Of a stretch of 64,000 bases of DNA, positions 58,801 to 64,000 are shown one piece after another; positions within the stretch are counted from its first letter, which is position 1; every line of letters starts with the position of its first letter. The stretch is taken from NCBI RefSeq assembly GCF_022965805.1, contig NC_133104.1:25850069-25914068 (forward strand), read 5' to 3'. Under the pieces are notes generated by a model. The model saw only the letters and a list, made by a program, of their open reading frames with translations. It was not told where the DNA came from and did no database searches. This DNA comes from Primulina eburnea (Eukaryota; Streptophyta; Magnoliopsida; Lamiales; Gesneriaceae). The translations under genes were made by a program, and so were the position numbers.

Positions 58801-58940
58801 TGTTGTGTTGGGATTGCACAACTCGATGAAGGTTTGACTCGAGTTCCCTAAATCACATACTTAGTTTATTACATTGATTCTTGTAATTGATGAGATTGAT
58901 GTTTGTTGTCTATTGATTAATAGCCACTGCATGTAATGAC

Positions 58941-59237
58941 TGCTGATTCGCTAGTCATTGATTGATTTGCTTAGATACTGACTGTATGTATTGATTACTG
59001 AGTCGTTGAGTCATAGGCTGATTCGCCTAGTCACCGGCTAATTCGTCGGGTTATTGACTGATTCGTCTTATTATAGGCTGATTCGCCTAGTCACCGGCTG
59101 ATTCGTCTGGTGATTGACTGATTCGTCTAAACTTAAGCTGATTCGCTTAATTACAGGCTGATTCGTCTGGTTATTGGCTGATTCGCCTAACTCTTGACTG
59201 ATTCGTCAATTCTGCGGCTGATTCGCCCAGACACTGA
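58941..59237 (+). repeat. Minisatellite of about 20 bp inside the solo LTR
   Basis: Twelve copies of CTGATTCG (once CTAATTCG), each followed by YCTNR and a variable 6-8 bp, spaced about 20-22 bp in the central part. None of the related LTRs in the window has it, so it is a recent local expansion. Confidence 0.85.
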
Positions 59238-59340
59238 TATATGAATTATATCGATGCCGTTTAGGGATTGATTCATTCCTATCGACTGAGATTCGATATA
59301 ATTACCTATATCCAGACATCGGGATCCCTAGTTTAGAGTT

Positions 59341-59391
59341 GAGTCGAGTCTGAGACGACGCGTCAGTGGAGTCGAGTCTGAGACGACGCGT
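59341..59391 (+). repeat. 28-bp direct repeat, two copies and a partial third
   Basis: GAGTCGAGTCTGAGACGACG begins at 59341 and 59369. A decayed third copy (GAGTTGAGTCTGATAC) begins at 59397. Confidence 0.75.
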
Positions 59392-59552
59392 AGATTGAGT
59401 TGAGTCTGATACAACATGTTGATTTACATTGTTTATATCATTCATGATTATTGAATGTTTGATATTGATTTATGATTCTGATTGGATACAGGTTAAGAAT
59501 ATCTCTTATATATGCTTTTGTATATGCTTTTATATGATTGCATGTATACATT

Positions 59553-59633
59553 GTTTATACTGGGATATTCATATCTCACCGGAGTTATCCGGCTGTTGTC
59601 TTGTTTTGTATGTGTGCATGACAACAGGTGGGG
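59553..59633 (+). other. Conserved LTR three-way-junction block (copy 6 of 6)
   Basis: TTATACTGGGATAT, CACCGGAGTTATCCGG, CTGTTGTCTTG, loop, CATGACAACAG, GTGGGG. Confidence 0.55.
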
Positions 59634-60484
59634 CTGGATCAGGGTCAAGAAGAGGATGAGAGAAGATTAGATAGCGTGGAGATCCGGGCTTCGAAGCAAC
59701 ATAGGATTCAGTACTGATATGTAGTTGAACCTAGTTGAATTCTTGTAGATAACACAAGATTTGTATATTCATGTTTAATATGTAATTTGAGTAAATTACA
59801 TTACGTTTCCCCTTTGTATTTTAAAAAAAAAAATTTTAGACCCTGTTTTATAATTGATTAATTAGTCCCAATAATGATTAAGAACTTGATTAGCATCCGG
59901 GTCCCCACACTCCTTGAGAGAAGAAACCGAGAAGTGAGAAGAAAGAATGAGAAAAATGAGACCAACTCTTGTATTATAACACTAAAATCCGAAAACACGC
60001 TTCTACTGTTCATGCACCACGGGTGCGCTCCAACACGCACCGCGGGTGCGGTGTGCCCTTGGCAACACAAGCAAAATTCTGAAACTGACGACCGCGGGTG
60101 CGGGTGCGGTACCTCCACCAAGGGTGCGGTAACTAACACACCGCGGGTGCGGTGTCTGTTCAGCAATCCACACAAAAAAAATGCTGCAATAAAGACCGCG
60201 GGGGCGCTGCTCAAAATACCGCAGGTGCGGTCTGGTCTCGGCCAAAACAAACTCTTATGCAACTAAAATCGAAACACAACGCTGATACAATACAACTACC
60301 AACAACCAATATCAACAACACCACAAAACAGTAATAACCAACAATACTATAACCCATAATCACAACTCTTAACATCTAAAATAATAATCCAAAAACATAC
60401 GAAAACTTAAACCGTACCGTTCACCAGACTTGGCTATTACAATCTCCCCTCCTTAAGGGAATTTCGTCCTCGAAATTGACGTCA

Positions 60485-61464
60485 CTGCGCAAAAAACTCA
60501 GGATACTTCTCCTTCATCTCGTCCTCTGGTTCCCACGTGGCCTCTTCGATCAAATGATTCCTCCAAAGGACTTTAACAATGCCGATCTCTTTGTTTCGCA
60601 ACAATTTTAACTTTGCGATCCAGAATCTGGACCGGAATCTCTTGGTAAGTCAAATTCGGCGTCAAATCCAATGGCTCGTGGTGAAGAACATGGGAAGGAT
60701 TCGCAATATACTTCCTGAGAATAGATACATGAAAAACATTGTGAACTCTGTCAAGATCTGGCGGTAGGGCTAACCTGTAAGCTCGATCACCAACTCAGTC
60801 AAAAATCTCAAATGGACCAATAAATCTCGGACTCAACTTTCCCTTCTTGCCAAACCGCTTCACACCCTTGAGAGGTGCTATCTTCAAGAACACATGGTCG
60901 CCAACCTCAAACTACAACGGTCTACGACGCACATCAGCATAACTCTTCTGTCTCGTCTGCGCTGTCTTCATTCTCTCTCGAATAACAGTAACAACATCAG
61001 CTGTCTGTTGGACCAACTCTGGACCCAACATCTTCCTCTCACCAACCTCGTCCCAATACAAGGGCGGTCTACACTTCCTGCCATAAAGTGCTTCATACAG
61101 TGCCATGCTAATCGTCGTTTGGTAACTGTTATTATACGTTAACTCAACAAGAGGCAATTTGGAATCCCAGCTACCAGGATAATCGATAGTACAAGCTCTG
61201 AGCATATCCTATAGAATATGAATAACTCTCTCGGATTGACCGTCGCTCTGGGGATGATATGCTGTACTGAATGCTAATCGTGAACCCATAGCTCTGTGCA
61301 AACTCTTCCAAAACTCTGAAATAAATCTAGGGTCAAGATCAGACACAATCGACACAGGAACACCATGAAGTCTAACAATCTCTGCTATGTACATTTCGTC
61401 ATACTGGTTCATGGAATACGTCGTCTTGACTGGAAGAAAATGCGCTGACTTGGTCAACCGATCA
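60485..61464 (-). pseudogene. Element B integrase, original copy beyond the array
   Basis: Read on the minus strand from 61464: PVKTTYSMNQYDEMYIAEIV, HGVPVSIVSDLDPRFISEFW with the second catalytic Asp (SDLDP rather than the usual SDRDP), HPQSDGQSERVIHIL with the catalytic Glu, a stop near 61206, then LTYNNSYQTTISMALYEALY, GRKCRPPLYWDE and VRRRPL. The C-terminal part continues through a TAG, as in the array copies, to about 60485. The region left of 61012 corresponds to the array unit. The N-terminal part is removed by insertion of element C at 61465. Confidence 0.88.
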
Positions 61465-63016
61465 TGTAATAGCCGAGCCCGGTGTACGGTACGATTTAAG
61501 TTTCGTTTGTTAATTGAGTTATATGATTAGATGTTTAGAGTTGTGTTTTGGGCTATAGTATTATTGGTTATTATTGTTCTTGAGGTGTTAGTTGTTGTTG
61601 GTTGTTCGTTTCAGAGTTTCGGATCGATTTTAGTTGCGTTGGTTTTGTTCATTGCCGTAGCAAGAGTGCACCCGCGCTCTGAGAGGAGTGCCCCCGCGGT
61701 GTACTGTTCTTGATTTTGGAGTTGGAAGGCCGTGGCATCACCGCACCCGCAGTAGTGCAAGGACCGCACCCGCGGTGCTTGCAGCGTCGCACCCGCGGTG
61801 TTAGTGGATCAGGATTTGTTTGGATTGCCGTGAGCTTAGCGCACCCGGCGGGTCAAGGTATGGGCGAGATTTTAAGTGACTTTTTGGGAGTTGTTGGCCA
61901 TACCATACCTTATCTTCTACCTTCATTTCCGATTTCCTCTCATTTTCCAAGGGTTTTCTCCATTTTCTTTTGCTTCCTATCTTCGATTCGTGGATCTAGT
62001 TCGATTTTCGACTTGAGATCGAGGTTCTCCTTGGTGCTAGGAAGCTTAGGTAAGTTTTTGGTTGAGTTCTATCATGGTTTTTGGTAATGAGATGCTATAG
62101 GTTGATGTATTGGTTGGTTTAATGGATTATTTGACTTGTATTTTTGGATATAGAGTTGATATTGGTGTTATTTATGGATTATTGTTGTAGGTGGTGAACC
62201 AAGAGTTTAGTTGGAGGTGTTCTATTGGTTTGTAAGTGGAAACTCATTCCTTTTGCTCACATGATTGTATATGTATTGTGTTTCAAGAGTTTTAATGTGT
62301 TATTCCCTTCAATTGATTCGTTGTTATGTATTGATATCATTGTTGATTATTGGAGACTTTTATGTCTCATATTTATTAAAAAGGGAATACAAAAGCAAAG
62401 ATAGAGTTTCAAAGTGATTGTTAAAGCCAGAGAGAGTTTAAATGTTTTCGGATTGATAAATACATAGTCAGAGATTGCATGCAATATTAGTTGATCAACG
62501 ACCATAGGCTTTTATCCCTCAGAGTTATCGGTTTATATCGATAGGGGTATTAGCACCAGAGCAGAGAAACTATTGATATCAATCCCCAGAGTAAAGAAAA
62601 TACCATCTCATTGCTATTGCTATTGCTATGATATTCATGTTTCAGAGTTGATGGTATTTATGATTTCAAAGCCATGTTTTACAGAATATATTGTATCATT
62701 GCTATGTTAGAGTTCCACTTGCTGAGATTTATTCTCATTTCAGTTATTTTCATGTGATGCAGATCAGAGTGGTGGACCGGGACGTTGACTGTAGACTGGG
62801 GGTCATATGCATACGAAGATTGGAAGGAAGATTATTTTGTTATCATTTTGGGACATGATCATAGAAATGATTGTTTTGTATTTTGTAGATCATTTGAATG
62901 ATCATGTATTTATTTTGTAAACATTTTATGAAATGTATTTTGAAACTCCTTCCATATTTTAAAGAAAAATTTATTTCCGCTGCGTATTTTTATTCTTACG
63001 GGTCAGAGGTGTCACA
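61465..63016 (+). repeat. 5' LTR of element C
   Basis: 1552 bp, TG...GTCACA. It contains the promoter cassette and, near 62720-62810, a stretch TTTATTCTCATTTCAGTTATT followed by CATGTGATGCAGAT that also stands in the B LTR. This stretch occupies the position of the three-way-junction block of the other LTR family. Confidence 0.88.
61665..61851 (+). promoter_or_regulatory. LTR C promoter cassette: pair, triple, single CGC-N4-GCG sites
   Basis: Site starts 61665/61687, 61740/61763/61786 and 61838. The first pair to the triple is 75 bp, and triple start to last site is 98 bp. The B LTR also has 98 bp between its triple and its last group. No clear TATA box is seen. CCATACCATACCTTATC at about 61900 is the nearest candidate region. 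Confidence 0.5.
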
Positions 63017-63021
63017 TTTAG

Positions 63022-63033
63022 TGGTATCAGAGC
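63022..63033 (+). other. Primer binding site of element C
   Basis: TGGTATCAGAGC, 5 bp after the LTR end, initiator tRNA-Met type. Confidence 0.9.
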
Positions 63034-63152
63034 AGTGTTCTTCGGACCAATGCATATGACTTCGTCTACTTTCAACTGTCCGGGTATGTTTTCTTTGCAT
63101 CTATTTATTCATTGTTATCTATTGATTGGTGTCTTGTGAGCAATTGTAGAGT

Positions 63153-64000
63153 ATTCCACCTAAGGGGAAAGCAGTAGAGGGTGAGGATAGTTCTTCCTCT
63201 AGAGTTGTCGATGAGTTCGGTAAGTTGCTTAAGAAGCGGGCTAAAGTTCATAGTGAGCAGATTCAGCAGCTGCTTCGATTGCAAGGAACAGGACAGGGTA
63301 GAGGCCAAGGTAGAGTTCCAGTAGCTCAGGCAGTTGGCACTGATACCGTCTTTTCTGCTTTCAAGAGAATGGATCCATCGGAATTCGCAGGTAGCACCGA
63401 TCCTTTTGTTGCTGTCGAGTGGGTCAAGGCTTTAGAGGCGATCTTCGATCATCTCCAGTACGAGGACAAAGACAGGATCAGCTGTGCCGTTTTCATGTTG
63501 GTTAAGGCTGCCCGCATTTGGTGGAATGCGACGAAAGTTGGAGTTGATGCTGCGACATTGAAGTGGTCAGAGTTCACGGACTTGTTCTATGACAAGTATT
63601 TCCCCGATGCACTTCGAGCGAGGAAGGTTACGGAGTTCTTGGAGCTTCGACAGGGGAGCTTGGATGTTGGTGAGTACATTCTGTAGTTTGAGGAGGGTTG
63701 CTTGTTTGCTCCTTACATTGCTTCCAATGACAAAGATAAAGGCGCTCATTTCATTCGAGGCCTTAGAGCTGAGATTCGTCGTGATATCAACATGTCCAAG
63801 GCCGTGACTTTCAAGGAGATCGTGTCCAAAGCTTTGTTGGCCGAGCAGGACGAGAAGGACATTGCCAGGGAGAGTCAAGCGAGACATCAGGCCATTGCTC
63901 AGAGGGGCCAAAGTTCGAATCAGAGGGGCAGGGATCATTTCAAGGGCAAGGGCAAGATGGAGTCGAGTCCTAGACCACCGCCAGTTCCAGTTGATCCCGA
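63153..64000 (+). pseudogene. gag: gag of element C, start codon altered and one internal stop, partial
   Basis: The frame begins ATT-CCA-CCT-AAG-GGG (63153), where chromovirus gag normally starts with ATG and PPKGK, so the start codon seems lost. Residues about 60-180 are the gag capsid domain: FKRMDPSEFAGSTDPFVAVE, WVKALEAIFDHL, AARIWWNA, WSEFTDLFYDKYFPDALRAR and ELRQGSLDVGEYIL. A TAG at 63684-63686 follows. Beyond it the frame stays readable (FEEGCLFAPYIA, FIRGLRAEIRRDINMS) up to an R/G-rich linker (QRGRDHFKGKGKM) at the window end. The zinc knuckle would lie outside. The gag is more distant from that of A and 19489 than those two are from each other. Confidence 0.88.

Larger units (their letters stand above)
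57726..59909 (+). mobile_element. Solo LTR inserted in array unit 6, left end scrambled, putative TSD ctcct
   Basis: The right end GTCCCCACA (59909) and interior match the TGTAATGCCCGAG LTR family. The B sequence CTCCTTGAG recurs on both sides (57721 and 59910), giving a TSD ctcct. The expected left end is not clean: 57726 to about 58030 reads like a mutated, gapped version of the B promoter region (sites such as GACCGCGGGTGCGCTCC). From about 58030 it is LTR-like with CGCCCGAG sites and a TATA run (58193-58210). Confidence 0.65.
40891..61011. repeat. Tandem array of six 3.0-kb composite units (A gag fragment + antisense B LTR + B pol end)
   Basis: Unit starts are 40891, 43893, 46886, 49850, 52852 and 55817, giving lengths 3002, 2993, 2964, 3002 and 2965. 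The last copy is expanded by a solo LTR and ends at 61011. Each unit holds, left to right, an A gag/protease fragment (about 840 bp, plus), the complete B LTR (about 1.56-1.59 kb, minus) and the 3' end of B pol (about 570 bp, minus). Left of the array A continues uniquely, and right of it B continues uniquely. So the array arose by duplication of the segment spanning the A/B insertion point. Confidence 0.93.
55817..61011. repeat. Array unit 6 (last copy), split by a solo LTR at 57726-59909
   Basis: A fragment 55817-56655, B LTR from 56656, interrupted at 57725, resumed at 59910-60441, B pol 60442-61011 continuing into unique B sequence. It shows clearly more substitutions than units 1-5 (for example GTCCTAAATGCC, GATTAAATAACATC, TTGTACGATTTC). 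Since B continues past 61011, this copy contains the original right boundary. Confidence 0.85.
61465..64000 (+). mobile_element. Gypsy element C, 5' end: LTR, primer site, gag
   Basis: 5' LTR 61465-63016, primer site 63022-63033, gag from 63153 past the window end. The LTR starts TGTAATAGCCGAG, close to the B LTR, so B and C are sister families. It interrupts B integrase after LTKSAHFLPV on the minus strand. TSD cannot be checked. Confidence 0.88.

Overview
The window is plant nuclear DNA, a retrotransposon graveyard with no host gene that I can support. Primer binding sites match the 3' end of plant initiator tRNA-Met (TGGTATCAGAGC), the pol and gag fragments are of plant Ty3/gypsy type (chromovirus and Athila/Tat-like lineages), and the LTRs are long (1.3-2.8 kb). 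A eudicot is likely. An asterid such as a member of Lamiales is only an impression from the retroelement families.

Left half (1-35.7 kb): two stacks of nested insertions, mostly provable by matching 5-bp target site duplications (TSDs). An Athila-like element (1-33971, 5' part outside the window) is broken in two places. Stack one is a minus-strand copia-like non-coding element (1662-16990, TSD gtatc). It holds a CACTA-like element (about 3.6-4.9 kb), a non-coding gypsy-type element (5129-13392, TSD cttta) that itself carries a solo LTR (8035-10032), and another solo LTR (14672-16698, TSD cagtt). Stack two is a minus-strand solo LTR (17243-30491), holding a plus-strand solo LTR (18164-29635, TSD agaac), holding a complete chromovirus-type gypsy element (19489-27896, TSD gtcag). 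The Athila-like element lies inside a copia-like LTR remnant, which lies inside a dead gypsy integrase gene (34062-35223).

Right half (35.7-64 kb): a further chain of insertions ends in element A (plus, gypsy, from 38043), broken by element B (minus, gypsy, from 41730), broken in turn by element C (plus, gypsy, from 61465, running off the end). The A/B junction was then amplified into six head-to-tail copies of a unit of about 3.0 kb (40891-61011): a fragment of A gag, the whole antisense B LTR and the 3' end of B pol. This looks like a young macrosatellite born from a nested retrotransposon. The last copy carries a solo LTR whose left end is scrambled, possibly an assembly artefact.

The most interesting signal cuts across families. 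Most LTRs whose U3 region is present, and one internal region of the Athila-like element, carry a cluster of imperfect palindromes CGC-N4-GCG. They are arranged as pairs 22-24 bp apart, with pair-to-pair steps often 74-75, 54 or 42 bp, usually upstream of a TATA box. The N4 core is class-specific (ACCC, A(T/C)AT or CC(G/A)G-like) and can differ between LTRs with the same backbone. A second shared signal is a block of about 75 nt near the 3' end of six LTRs that can fold as a three-way junction.
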